From contig JAQFVV010012476.1 in NCBI GenBank assembly GCA_028023455.1, positions 3,473,555 through 3,537,554 of the forward strand: a stretch of DNA of 64,000 nucleotides. Direction: 5' to 3'. Source of the stretch: Epiperipatus broadwayi (Eukaryota; Onychophora; Udeonychophora; Euonychophora; Peripatidae). The position numbers were made by a program, and so were the translations under genes. Shown here piece by piece: positions 1 through 11,482 of this stretch. Under the pieces are notes generated by a model. That model did no database searches. It was given only the letters and a program-made list of their open reading frames with translations, and was not told where the DNA came from. Position 1 is the first letter of the stretch. The number at the start of each line of letters is the position of its first letter.

Positions 1-22
1 TTTATATGGTAATAAAATAAAT

Positions 23-24
<2 letters not shown>

Positions 25-109
<85 letters not shown>

Positions 110-110
110 G
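25..110. repeat. (AAT)n/(ATT)n palindromic microsatellite
   Basis: An AAT run switches at about position 65 to an ATT run, so the array is a self-complementary trinucleotide repeat able to form a hairpin. It lies just before the foldback element at 141. Confidence 0.95.
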
Positions 111-140
111 CTGTTGTATGAAGATATTTTATATATATAT

Positions 141-401
141 TTGCAAAGAAATCAAGTCATATATCACATGACCTAATTTAACAATCTTGTATTACAAATA
201 TTGTCTAATGAGCTTGTCAATGGCTCTTAACAAGCTTTTTATATCCTAGCACCTCACTAAGGAAGCCAGAGACAGAAACTGTCTGGGGTTGAGGATATTC
301 TGAAAAGCTTGTTAAGACCTATTGGCATGCTCATTAGATAACATTTGTAATGCAAACTTGTTAAATTAGGGCATGTAATATATGACTTCATTTCTTTGCA
401 A
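141..401. mobile_element. Foldback (MITE-like) element, family C
   Basis: The two ends are inverted copies of each other. The left arm starts ttgcaaagaaatcaagtcat; the right arm ends atgacttcatttctttgcaa. The arms run about 100 bp with scattered mismatches and flank a centre of about 60 bp (tcctagcacctcactaagga...). There is no coding capacity. Related pieces lie at 615-716, 35005-35222 and 48727-48905, so this is a dispersed family and not a chance palindrome. A non-autonomous DNA transposon is the likeliest identity; the superfamily is not clear. Confidence 0.8.
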
Positions 402-614
402 TTATATTTTTTGCTATTAAAGCTTTGGTGATTTTATATTGTTAAAGCTGTTAATATATGCTGTATGTGAACTTAGTTCAGTCCCATATGGTTATTTAAG
501 TTAGATAGCTATATTTGAAGACATACGGATATCTGAAAATTTCAAATTTTCTGCTTAATATCAAACCATTAGATAAAGTGCTGGTTTTGGCTTGGTATTT
601 TAAATCTAATGCTT

Positions 615-716
615 GAATATCTTAGCATCTCACTGAGGAATCCCGAAGCAGAAACTGGTCTGGGATTGGGGATATTCTGAAAAGCTCTGTAAGAGCTATT
701 GACAAGCTCATTAGAT
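615..716 (+). mobile_element. Family C foldback fragment
   Basis: This matches the centre and the start of the right arm of the 141-401 element (cttagcatctcactgagga, then gatattctgaaaagct and gacaagctcattagat). The left arm and the outer right arm are absent. Confidence 0.7.
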
Positions 717-719
717 ATA

Positions 720-1400
720 TATATATATTAATGACAGCTGAGAGAGATTAATGAATGAGTAAATGAATATTTAGGTATGCATGAACAATGAGAGATAAAT
801 GTAGACAGATAGATCTATAAATAGATAATTACATATATGGAAAAATGAATTAATAATGAATATATACATAAATCTGGGTTGCATAGCAGGGTATGGGTCC
901 AATGCCACCAAAGAATTCCCAGGTTGTGGATAGAGGAATGGCCTTTAGATAAGAAGTTTAGCTGTGAATAAGCAAAATACTATAAATAAACAGTCACTAA
1001 TAATGGGACAACTCACTATCAGGAAGTGATAAAGGAGACAGTGGCACATTTATTTCTATAAATTCTATGATTGTGGATGTATAAATGTTGAAAGTTGATC
1101 CCATTTAATAAGTCAACACCACACTGGGTGCTTAGTCAATAACAGCATTTCTTCCAAGTCAGCAGAAGATCATTATAAGTAACAATGATGAGGAGGATGT
1201 GGTAGATGGATTGTTCATTTTATGAGATTTACCCAGATCATGATGCCTGTTATAGAGGCTATCACTAGGCAAAGAAGATAATCCTAAATTAAATTCCCTT
1301 GCTTTGTTAAGAGTATGCTACAGGGATCATTACATTTGGTGTTGAGACCTTAATTAATAATGGCTTTACTCAGGTCATACACCTGTGAAATTTTCATAAA
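720..1400. other. No gene; degenerate GATA-like repeat and possible LINE leader
   Basis: Positions 720-860 hold scattered gata/aaat tetranucleotides with no perfect array. The rest is AT-rich sequence without recognisable motifs, directly upstream of LINE A. It could include that element's 5' untranslated region. Confidence 0.4.
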
Positions 1401-1407
1401 CTTAATT

Positions 1408-3979
1408 CATTGAGAGAAGACACATGGAAACTTGGCATGTGGAATGTTAGATCTTTGAGAAGAGCTCAGAAATTGGAAAATTGGAAAAAGAGTTTTATAT
1501 AAATCATATAGATGTTATAGGATTAAGCAAAGTGTGGTGGGAGGTATGTGGTGAAATAAGTAGTGGAGATGTTATTTCATATAGGTGATGATAGATCAAT
1601 TAATGGAATTGGCATTGCTGTGGGGAAGAAAATTTAAAATAGGAAGAAAAAGGTTGAAGGCTGAAGATAATGAGAATAGTAAGTCCTAGATATTTGTAAT
1701 CATATAAGTTTATTTGTCAACTACTAATCATGGTGTCATTGAAATTGATGAAATATATAGGAAGATGGAGGAAAATATTCAATGTAAAGGGGGAAATGCA
1801 TATACATTGCTATTGGGTGATTAGAATGCTGTTGTGTAAAAAGGTAAAGAAGGGAAAATTATGTTACTGGGAAAAAAATAAAAGAGGTAGCTGGCTTGTA
1901 CAATTCTGTAACGAGAATTGATTTGTAATTGCAAACAACACTTGTTTTTAAAACCATATTAGAAGATTATATATAAATATAGAAAGATCCAAGTGATACA
2001 GGACATTATCAAATTAATTATATATTGATTCAGAATAGATGCAAGAATGCTATTAAGGGTTCATATGCTTTGCCTGGTACTGATGTAAATTTAGATTATT
2101 ATTTGGTTATGGTTAAATTAAAGTTGAGTTTAAAAAGAATTAAAAAAGAGAAAAGAAGTAAGATATGACTTAAATAATTGAGAGACATAGAAAAAGAAAA
2201 ATTTGGTTTAACATGTGAAAATGAAATAAAAAAGATAGTTCAAGATGAGGAATATATTAATAATCCTGATAAGTGTTGGTGTAGAATTCAAAGAAGGATT
2301 CCCAAAAACAGCAAAAAATGAACTAGGTATTATTCAATGAGCTAAACAACTTTGGACAACTTAAGGTAAGTTAGAAAAGATGGAAGTATGGAGAAGGTGG
2401 AAGAATGTAAATACTGAAGAAGGGCAAAGAGTATATAGAAAAATTAATAATAAGTTAAAAAGAGAATCAGATTTAGCAAAAGAAAAATGGTTGAAGCAAA
2501 AATGTACAGAGATAAAAAGACTTTAGTAAGTGGAAAGATATGATCTGATATTTGATAGAATATGAAATGTCACTAGGAAAAAAAATACATGAACTAGCAA
2601 ATGAGATTGCACATAAAATGGAAATAGATTAACTGATTGCAATGTTATATTAAAAAAATGAAAAGAATCTATTCAATGTCTATTCAGTAGAGAAGATAAT
2701 TTAATTAATTATAAATTTGAAATGAAGATATTGAAATAAATGATAAAGGTGTGGTCATATTGCCAGATGAAGTACGAAAGTCAACTGCACAAATGAAGAA
2801 TAGTAAGACGGTTGGATTTGATGCAATATCTATAGAATTTTTGAAAGAAATGAAAGAATTTACTACTAAGGGAATAGTTGGACTTTGCAATTTGATATAT
2901 AATAGTGGAATTTGGCCTGACAATTGTTTTATGAATTATAATGATTTCAATCGGTAAAACAAAGGAGGCTGTTAAATGTGAAGGGTATAGAACAACAGGT
3001 TTGTTATCTCATGCTTCTAAAGTTTTATTGAGAATTTTAACTCAGAGAATTTATGGAAAAGTAGAGTATTATATTGGAGAAGAAAAGATTGGTTTTTAGA
3101 GAGGGGAAAATACAAGAGATGCTACTAATGTTGCTAGAATAATTGCAGAGAAATATATTAAACAAGATAAAAAAATTGGTATATGTTTTAGGGATTTGGA
3201 AAAAGCATTTGATAGAGTAGTCTGGAATAAACTTGTGTTCATCTTAAAAGATGTGTTATTTTGAAAAGAAAGAAGATTGATTTGGAATGGGTATACTGGA
3301 CAAAAAATAAAAGTTAAATAGAGAAGTAATGAGACTGATGAAATGAGTATAGGAAGAAGAGTTAGGAAAAGATGAAGTATGTCTCTTGTTCTCACTAATA
3401 TTTATTTAGAAGACACATATTAAATAATTATTTAAACTATGGAGGAGCAAATGTTGGAGGCAGAGTAATAAAATTGATAATATTTGCATATAATATGGCT
3501 CTTATAGCTAAGGAAGTTGAATAAATTGGAAGATGTGCGGAATATGGAATGAACATTAACGTTGAGAAAACTAACTGTTTATGGATATGGAAAAATGCAA
3601 AAAAGACTGCAAATTGAAATCCATGATAACATAGTTTAACAAGTAAAGGTATTTTGGTTGAGTGAGGATGGAAGAAATGAAGATAAATTTAAAAGAAGAA
3701 TAACATTTGCAAAGGAGGTATTTATTAAGAGAAAGAAAATATTTTGTGCACCTTTGAAAAGAGAAATAAGAAAAAGATTAATTAAATGCTATTTGTGTAG
3801 TGTGTTAATGTATGGTTTTGAAACATGGGCAATAATCAATAACATTAGAAACCAATTGGAAGCCTTTGATATATGGACATGGAGAAAAATGGAAAAAATC
3901 AGTTGGACAAATAAAATAACAAATGAAAAAGCTTTGAAAAGAGTAAATGAAAAAAAAAAGATTGATTGAGGAAATCAGT

Positions 3980-4056
<77 letters not shown>

Positions 4057-4245
4057 GGGATTGGACATATATTAAAAGAAAATTATAGTTTAATGAAAGA
4101 TGTTTTGGAGGAAATGGTGAATGGAAGTAAAAAGAAAGGATAAAGACATTGACATTGTTGGATGATATAAAAGATGGGAAAAGTTGTGTGGAATTGAAGA
4201 ACTCAACAAGGAAAAGAATGGAATGGAAACATGGATGATGATGTG
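1408..4245 (+). pseudogene. Non-LTR retrotransposon (LINE A), near full length but decayed
   Basis: Translating across many stops and frameshifts gives the two standard LINE domains in order. The APE-type endonuclease region (about 1420-2140) shows TWKLGMWNVRSLRRAQKLE, DVIGLSKVWW, a GD-NA piece at about 1816 and a PGTDVNLDYYLVMVKLKL-like stretch at about 2073. The reverse transcriptase (about 2745-3560) shows GFDAISIEFLKE, GICFRDLEKAFDRV (first catalytic Asp region) and FAYNMALIA, where the usual A-D-D catalytic motif is mutated. The C-terminal part (about 3660-3960) shows LIKCYLCSVLMYGFETWA and a DIWTWRKMEKISWTNKITNE-like segment. The 3' end runs into atgatgatg-like sequence, as in RTE-type elements. 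A TG/AG microsatellite has grown at 3978-4053. It cannot encode active protein. The endonuclease/RT layout is certain; the clade (RTE- or jockey-like) is not. Confidence 0.9.
3978..4053. repeat. (GT)n(AG)n compound microsatellite
   Basis: About 13 GT units pass directly into about 25 AG units. The array sits inside the C-terminal region of LINE A. The corresponding place in the second copy (about 33925) reads gaggaaattaaaaatagaaagagg with no array, so it expanded after insertion or is specific to this copy. The minus-strand frame across it (repeats of Ser-Leu and Thr-His) is an artefact. Confidence 0.97.
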
Positions 4246-4296
4246 ACTAATCTCTGAACCTGTTCATTTGACAGAATACTATTGACGATGATGATT

Positions 4297-4770
4297 ATAT
4301 AAATAGACCAAGGGATAGATGAATAAATAGTTGGTTTGAATGAGTAGAGGGATATGCAAATTAATACATAAATAGATAGATGGATAATAAGATGAAATGC
4401 CAGATATGTAAATATATAGCACAAAGCAACAGTCATTTAAAGAGATAGATAAATAGACAGACAGATATATTGATAAATAGGCACATGGACTGATAAAAAG
4501 GTAGATAGATAATTAGATAGACAGTGAGATAGCGAACCGCTAGACAGTTAGGGAAGTAGACAAAGAGCTAGATAAATAGATGAATACTTAGGTAGATAGA
4601 CAAATAAATATAATAAAGAGACAAATAGATAAATAGATAGTAGATAGACACACAGACAGTCAGATGTGCATGCAAATATATTGATTGATATACAGATAAA
4701 TTATCAGGTTAAAGTAAACAAACAAGTATACAAATAAATAATTAGATAGATAGATAGTTAAACAATTAAA
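4297..4770. repeat. Degenerate GATA/GACA tetranucleotide region
   Basis: Many interrupted units (atagatag, gacagaca, gataaata) run for about 470 bp without a long perfect stretch, the pattern of an old decayed tetranucleotide microsatellite. It begins directly after the 3' end of LINE A. Confidence 0.8.
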
Positions 4771-5575
4771 GAGATTAAATTCAAACAAGCAATGCTTAAC
4801 AGGTTTTTAAATTAAAGTTTATTATAATTAAGTTCAGATTTGTTTTGGATATCTAGCCCTGCTGAAATACAAGTTAAACATTAATTAAAAGGTATTGCAC
4901 TCTATTAAAATCAGAGGTAAAAGTTTTGTCATATCAAATTTGAGAAAGGTAGAGGCTAGAACATTGACGAATGTAGATTATACAAATGCATTCATTCTCC
5001 AATAAATTTAGATGATATTCAAACATCAATCAATAGTCTGGAATTACAGACTTATATCTGAACTTAATAAGGTAATATGAGTTCTAAGTTTATATCGCAC
5101 TAATTTTAGTTAAAGTGAAAAGTAAAAGAGCCACAATAAACATTCTTATTAGTTGTTGTCTGTCCAGGATTAAGTAGTTTTTACTCGAAAATTCCTATTA
5201 TTCAAGTATTCCTGCAGACATGTTTCTTCTACAGGATGCATAATAAAATGTAAAAAATAATGCAGCACTATACATTAAAATAAAAAGAGGCAGTGTCAAA
5301 ATATCATAAATATGAGAATGGATCTTTGCTGAATGTCTGTTGGCTTGTTTATCCAAAAGCAGAACAGAGTCATTGTTTTCTACTCCTAATAATTTGTTAT
5401 AGAATCTTAATATATAGAGCTAAATCTTTAGTAATCCATAGTATTATTAAATTGTGTATTCTGAACCAAGTGAATGCTAAAGTAAAACCAACAAGATACC
5501 ACATGACTCCAAATTACACATTACTTTAATATCACATGACCACTATTTTTTATGCATGCACAATTTTTATAAAAC
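4771..5575. other. No gene recognised
   Basis: AT-rich sequence. A 78-codon frame at 5293-5529 has no recognisable motif and no supporting splice context. Confidence 0.5.
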
Positions 5576-5577
5576 AG

Positions 5578-5735
5578 TCACAACTCTTTCCATACTATAA
5601 TATCATCCAATGCAAACCATATTCATCAATGGATGAATAGATACTAGATATGGATTTTGATGCACAACCCTTCTAGCAAACATTGATCAGTATAGCTTGC
5701 ATTAGCTGACCCTAATGTATGGAGAGAGGGGCTAC
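5578..5735. mobile_element. Foldback family B, degenerate copy
   Basis: The left part (ctttccatactataatatc, aatgcaaaccatattcatca) and right part (ggattttgatgcacaaccct, taatgtatggagagag) are diverged versions of the two arms of the full family B element at 13502-13892. The centre is missing, so the arms nearly touch. Confidence 0.65.
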
Positions 5736-5739
5736 ATTA

Positions 5740-6115
5740 ATTTCATGTAGCAAATCTGTTTATCTTACTGAAGTTCTGCCACCTAATGTAAGTTTGCATA
5801 ATTACCTGCTTTTTTATGACGTAAATATTAATTCCATAACTTCCTGAAGCTTTCCCTTCATCATAGATTTTATGGCATATTTACCTAATTTTGGAAATTT
5901 AGAAGGTGTAGTAATTATAGGAAATAATTTATTCTCTTGTTCTTTATTACTATATAATTCTTGATAGAACTCCTCTACACATTTCATGATGTTATTCCTC
6001 TTTTTAACAATAATTTTATCTTTTCTTCTTTTTGCAAAAGTAATTTTCGTTCCAATACAAATATATTGTTTTACTCACCCTTCTAAACTTTTCTTGTCAA
6101 TTATATTTGCTTATA
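5740..6115 (-). pseudogene. RTE-like LINE fragment (linker between endonuclease and RT)
   Basis: The minus strand reads ...NNIMKCVEEFYQELYSNKE... followed by KYAIKSMMKGK, the linker and start of RT found in RTE-like elements. At nucleotide level, tatcaagaattatatagtaa on the minus strand matches the same place in the better copy at about 42350 (tatcaagattatgtagtaat). Both the upstream endonuclease and the catalytic RT core are missing. Confidence 0.75.
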
Positions 6116-7227
6116 TCAATTTTACAGAACAGTAAATATATAAATTTGTGTGTGTATATATATATATATTGTACTGGTCAAAACATGTTTATCCATCTAA
6201 CATGAGCTGGAATTCACAAACTGTACTTCAAACTCAGTCAAGCCCGAGATTCAGGTCAAGGACCAGCCTGAATTCGAACCCACTCTCTAAGCCTCAGATC
6301 TAACACCTAATGAATAACATAACAGTGATGGCACATGAGAATTAATCTTAATATGGCCGACTAGCAAAGCTGAGCAAAACAATGAGACATCTATTAACTA
6401 TGACTATATTAAAATATACATAAGCATGGCTGTAATATGTGGAAGTGAAGGAAAAGGAATTTGAACTACTCAAATAAGTTAGACAATAAAAATATAGTTT
6501 AATATACTGACAAATTATTATATATTTATAAATTAATTATATACATTAGTGTGTGTGTGAATGAGCAAGCAGTCTACCAAGTGATAGAGGATTACATAGT
6601 GTCATTCACACTATTATTTCTCATATGCTCTTTATTAGCTAAATGATATATTATAAATAAACACACATCTTTGGTGGGTCCAATATTAAGATGCCAATCA
6701 GTATTAGATAGACATTACATAAAATTGTTATTAACGCTTTGGGTTATGGTTCTGAAACATGGTGACTAACATATATGTCTAGGAGAATTCCGAAATTCAT
6801 TATACATATGATAGAAACTATTTTCACACCATTGAAGTCATGAAAATAACAAAATACATTTGAAAGATTATATTTGAATCTATGACAAAATATTTAATGA
6901 AAATTATTTTAACAATAGTAAGACAAACACTTTATTTTCCCCAAGGCATATACTCTTAAATAGATATATAAATTACAGTGGTGGGATTGTATATGATTGA
7001 AATAAATTTAATCAATAAAACTAGAAGTAGTTTGCATTTATATATAATTTTAAACAGAGCACAATTTTATTATTATTACAGCACTAAAACTAGGTCATAA
7101 GCAAAAGAAATAATAATACGAAGTTTGCACTTTACTGACATAATAGCCAAAAATAACTTAGAGGAGAAGGTCATGTTTCTGGATGAGAACAAATTCTAAG
7201 CCCCCCTTCTTGGGTAGTGCTTAGAGA

Positions 7228-7370
7228 AAGTGGATAGGCATGGCATGGTGCAGACTTTTGCTGGTATAACCGACGCGAGAGGCCTTTTTTCTATACGAAA
7301 TAAATATGCATAGCATGTGCCAAACTTATGGGATCACTGCCATAGGCATTTTATACAAAATAAATGTGAT
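7228..7370 (+). repeat. Decayed tandem repeat in copy A
   Basis: Two to three diverged units of about 60-70 bp, each with (a/g)aagtggataggcatggcat or aaataaatatgcatagcatg followed by tgc(a/c)(g/a)actt. The same array is clearer in copy B at 52624-52805. Confidence 0.6.
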
Positions 7371-7625
7371 TCCAGATAGCTCAACTATCGATGGAATGAA
7401 ATATTAGAAGAAATCTAAGGGTTCGAACTTGTCGCAACCTCCAGATTAGAAGACTAGAAGCACGTAGTATATATATATATATATATATATATACGAAGAT
7501 ATGCTAAATGTCAGAAACGCAGTACGAATGAATGTCTCTAATGACATTGAATAAGATTTACTGCTTTTAAAATAAATGATTCTAGTTTGAATACCATAAT
7601 TTAGACAAATAATATGCCATGCAGT

Positions 7626-7657
<32 letters not shown>

Positions 7658-8766
7658 TTTTACTTAGTAACTAAATAGTAAAAATTAAAATTTCCCTAAT
7701 ACATTAAGATTTTATTTAGTAAAAGAAACATGAAGATTTACCCTCCTTCCCTTTTCTGTTATTTAAAATAAATAAATCCCATTTTCGTTGATTTTACAAT
7801 AACTGAAATATTTAAATACAAGATTTAAAATTTTACGAGTATGGAAAATATAAGAAGACTGGCAGTTATAGAAAATAATTAATGGGTCACTCTTTCAGAA
7901 TTGAATAAAACAAAACATTTTAAAAGATTTCAAAGCGTTAATTAGCTTAAGTTCTGGATTTACCCTGGGTAGAAAATCCAGAGTTAAAAAAATATATATT
8001 TTTTTATACTAAAACATAAATAAAATGTTGGCTTGTAAAACAATCTGGCAAGCGTATTAATTAACAATATATTATATTTTAAGGGACGTTAATAAACTTA
8101 ATTAATGAAGGCTTACTTAAAAAGAAGAAAGGATTTTACAAAATTTGACTCGTCAGATTGTTTAAGATTGGCATATTAATTAGAAAAGCATATATGTATA
8201 TAAAATCAAGTAATAAATAAATGACTGCACCAAGTTTAAAGAAAGTTAGAGCATATGAGAGAAAATTCGATTTACAGAAATTATTTAAGAGCAAATTGCA
8301 TTTACATATTAATTTAAAAGATAGAAAATTGAACAATACATTAGAAATCTTGATAGCAGGATTTGAGATTAGTGAGGCCAGATTCATTTTCAAATAGTAG
8401 CATAAAAGTTACCTTGCACAAATTTAATAAGTCTATTTTCAAAGTACGGCTCATGCATGGCAAATTGAGGATCCAAATGAATTCTTCTTGATGACAGCAA
8501 ACTTTTATTAGCATTCTAAAGTTCTCTTTTAGACTTTTCTTCATTTCAGGGCAGCAGGATATTATGGTAGCAGCAGATGATGACCTATAGGGCTGAGAAG
8601 AGTCGTGGATTTACTGCTACATCATTTTTAGTTTCACAGTGATGTTAACAATCATTTTCACTAGAGTCGCTAATCTCATCTGTCCTCAAAATTCAGCCAT
8701 TTTATACTTTTTCTTTATCTGTTGTTTTTGAAGATGCAACAGTGAGATAACGTCCAAAAATAAATT

Positions 8767-8797
8767 CAAATCTATTTCCAGATTAGAAATAGATTTG
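8767..8797. repeat. 12-bp-arm hairpin conserved in both 3.1-kb copies
   Basis: caaatctatttc is followed 7 bases later by its exact reverse complement gaaatagatttg. The same hairpin with both arms intact is at 54175-54205 in copy B, although the surrounding sequence has diverged. Confidence 0.85.
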
Positions 8798-9079
8798 ACA
8801 ACATGTCTATAACAAAAGTATCTTTAATCTTAATCCCCTTTTAAGTAAAACTGTAATTAAAAATACCTACCCCAGATTAAAACAATAGTGCTTCCAACCC
8901 CTTTAATTATTTTTAGACAATTAAAGTAGCATCTTCAAATATTGGATTCTATAAAAATATACAGTTTAATAGAAAAAGTACTTTAGAAAGAAAAAGTTTA
9001 AAAAATGACATATAATAAAATATTTACAAAAAATCAATCTTTTGTTAGTAAATTTGCTCCTATATATATATATATATAT

Positions 9080-10817
9080 TGTAACGGTCACCCGACGATC
9101 GAAGGCTACACTTCCCTTTTATGTGTACATAATGGGGAATTCTATAATTCAAAATCGTCCACTTTCCGTTACTGCAAGCAGAGAGAAATACAAAAATAGA
9201 CAAGTCTATCTCCGTATTTGACCAAACCTGTATGCTATATGGATATAGCCCTAGGTTATATTTCCCGATCAACTTTCTCCCGACTGCTGTAAGATTTGAC
9301 AGAGTTACAGCGCTTGGATGATTTATAAATTTAATGGAATCAAACACTGCACCACCAAATTTCACGTGTTAATTCAATGATCAAAAAAATCAATAATAGT
9401 TTCCCACCCTAAGACTAGACTATCCCTTTTTGAACGTGGAGAAGAACGAGACAAGACAGATTTAAATAGAAAAAATATATATTTAATAGAATAAATCAAT
9501 CATAAAAAAATCTATAAAACACATTTACATTAAATAAAACAGATTATGATCTATAGTGCTACAAGGAAAAGAACACATAAAAACTCTTATAAATGCTGGT
9601 ACATTTATAAATCGTCACTCTGGGTATTTATCAAAAGAAAAAATTCAAGAATGTCTTTATCATTCACAAAAATGCATGTGGCCATTGTCTAAGTCAACAA
9701 TGTGCACATTGAAATATATAAAAAAAGTATGTATCTTTACCTAGGTTTTAGTCTCTGAATTTAACCGACGTCCTGCCGACTGCCATGTGGATTTCTCCAC
9801 TTCTTTAGGAGGGGCAGTCACTCGTAGGTTAGATTTGGTTGTGTATAACTTCTCAGTGTTAAGGCATCATGGATGAGGCATCAAGGACAAGGCATCGAGG
9901 ACAAGGCAACTAAATGAATCCACCGGCAGGCACTATGATGGCGGTCATTACATATTGACAAGATCCATTAGTACAGTAAGTCCGGATCGACCAGCGATCA
10001 CGATGGCCTTAGACAGCCATTCTAGATGAAGCACTGATGTTAAAGGTCATATTTGCTAACTATATCGGTTGATTATCAGAGCTGTGTTTTACCACCCTCT
10101 CAACACAAAGTCTCTGGCTCTAATCTCTCTTGAAAAAACTTTTATTTATTAATTAAAAAATTCCACCAGCCTTTGTCCTTCCAATCCTTTGTTTCACTTT
10201 TATTCACACCTTTTTTCTTACTATGCCTTCGGCCATATGTAAATTGGTTTTACCCACTCTCATAGCACTATGTATTTCAATATTCTTGATTTTAATTAAA
10301 CAGATTTTAATACATGTTTTTCTTTTTTTTAAATTTGGACAAGCATTTATTATTTCTGTCTATATCCTGCTTCAAATACACTCCATACACGCATTTCGTT
10401 TATCGTCAAATGTGTACTTTAAAACCCAGATTCTTATCTTTTGATCATGTCTAACTTTCTCTGTTTTGCACGCTATTTAAGGGTTGTTTTTTTTTAAACT
10501 TTACTTTCTTTCAAAATCGGATTTTAACTTGCATTTTATTTATATTTCTTTATCGCTTTATTTTTTTAACATACATTTCCAATATCTCTAATTTTATATT
10601 TTAATTTCACCAAAACCCAAACTTTGGAGGGTAAAAGATAAGAATCTTTTGATTCTAATTCCCTCTCTTTTTTTAATTAGTTGAAACATTTTTTTGTTCT
10701 GTAAATTTTTCCAAGCTCACTTTTTCTTTTTTATTTTTTTTCTTCCAAACATAATATTTAATATTCTTTGAATGTTTAATAATTATATGTGTGACTGCAG
10801 TATGTGCGATCATCACA
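9080..10817 (+). mobile_element. 1.74-kb nested insertion with TG...CA ends (possible solo LTR)
   Basis: This block is absent from copy B, where the flanking sequences join directly at about 54475. It begins tgtaacggtcacccgac and ends gcgatcatcaca, and lies between AT-repeat flanks (tatatat on both sides). The first and last bases form the TG...CA ends typical of LTRs; the outer 15 bases also form an imperfect inverted repeat (about 10 of 15). Base composition differs from the neighbours: the first 1 kb is CpG-rich for this window (ccgacg, gtccggatcgacc), and the last 350 bp is T-rich. There are short tandem steps (ggcatcaaggacaa, ggcatcgaggacaa) at about 9865-9910. No pol motif is seen. A 62-codon frame at 9556-9744 is unrecognised. 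Confidence 0.65.
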
Positions 10818-11044
10818 ATATATATATATTTGAGCAGCACTTATGTATATTAATAAAAAGAATTAATAATCCTAAAATTAATAATAATAAAAATGTTAAT
10901 TTAAAAGTTAAAATTTTATAATGTAGGTGCGCATCTCAAATGTATACATAAAATATACATACATGACAAAAGGAGTGGGATATGAAATAGGGTTTGAATA
11001 AAAGTTAGTAGATGGAAACATGAAGTTTAATCGTAAGCTAAGAT
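10818..11044 (+). mobile_element. 3.1-kb dispersed repeat, copy A, right part
   Basis: This continues the match to copy B (54476-54706): aagaattaataat, then gcgcatctcaaat, then gacaaaaggag(t/c)gggat, and aatc(g/t)taagctaagat as the last shared bases. Beyond that point the two loci differ, which defines the right boundary. Confidence 0.8.
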
Positions 11045-11280
11045 ATATGTATGTTGGGAGTAACAAGAAGTGATCAAAACCGCAATGTATGGGTAAGAGA
11101 ACAAACAGGTGTTACTGACCTCACTAAAAAGATTGAAGGGGAGTTGGGCTGGACATATTGCTAGAAGAGATGATAATAGATAGACAATTGAAATTTTAAA
11201 CTGGATTCCAAAAGATTGTAAAAGACCCAGAAGAGACCACATGTGAGATGGATGGACCCATGTTAATGTAGTATGTGAAA
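11041..11280 (+). pseudogene. RTE-like LINE 3' fragment, 5' truncated
   Basis: This matches 43560-43795 of the near-complete RTE-like element: gggagtaacaagaagtgatc, then gagaacaaacaggtgttact, and cacatgtgagatggatggac. It corresponds to the C-terminal region (VTDLTKKI... and the HVRWMD-type motif). Stops interrupt it. It abuts the right end of copy A of the 3.1-kb repeat. Confidence 0.85.
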
Positions 11281-11482
11281 CATACTATTATTTATTTTTT
11301 ACAAATACATGCCAATAAATTTTAGCAGAAGTATTTCATATAAGAGTCTATTTTTGCACAATCATCATTTGCATTTAGGAATTTTTTTGTAAAGGTCTAT
11401 ATTTGCATAGTTATATCTCATTGCATAATTGCTTTTAATATACATTTAAATGTATGATTAATATATGTAGATTTCTCTAGAG

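Larger units (their letters stand above)
6170..9079 (+). mobile_element. 3.1-kb dispersed repeat, copy A, left part
   Basis: This aligns colinearly with 51605-54475. Both begin tgtac(t/c)ggtcaaaacatg after an AT-rich flank and share many long blocks, for example tttatccatctaacatgagc near the start and the hairpin at 8767. No long frame or RT/transposase motif is visible. It contains an AT microsatellite at about 7470-7493, another at 7627-7644, and a short tandem repeat at 7228-7370. It is interrupted at 9080 by another insertion and resumes at 10818. It could be a large non-autonomous element or a segmental duplication; a terminal tgta...ggtca motif shared with the insertion at 9080 favours a mobile element. 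Confidence 0.8.

Noticed and set aside
3805-4068. Minus-strand frame with Ser-Leu and Thr-His repeats
   Set aside because: It comes from the GT/AG microsatellite inside LINE A.
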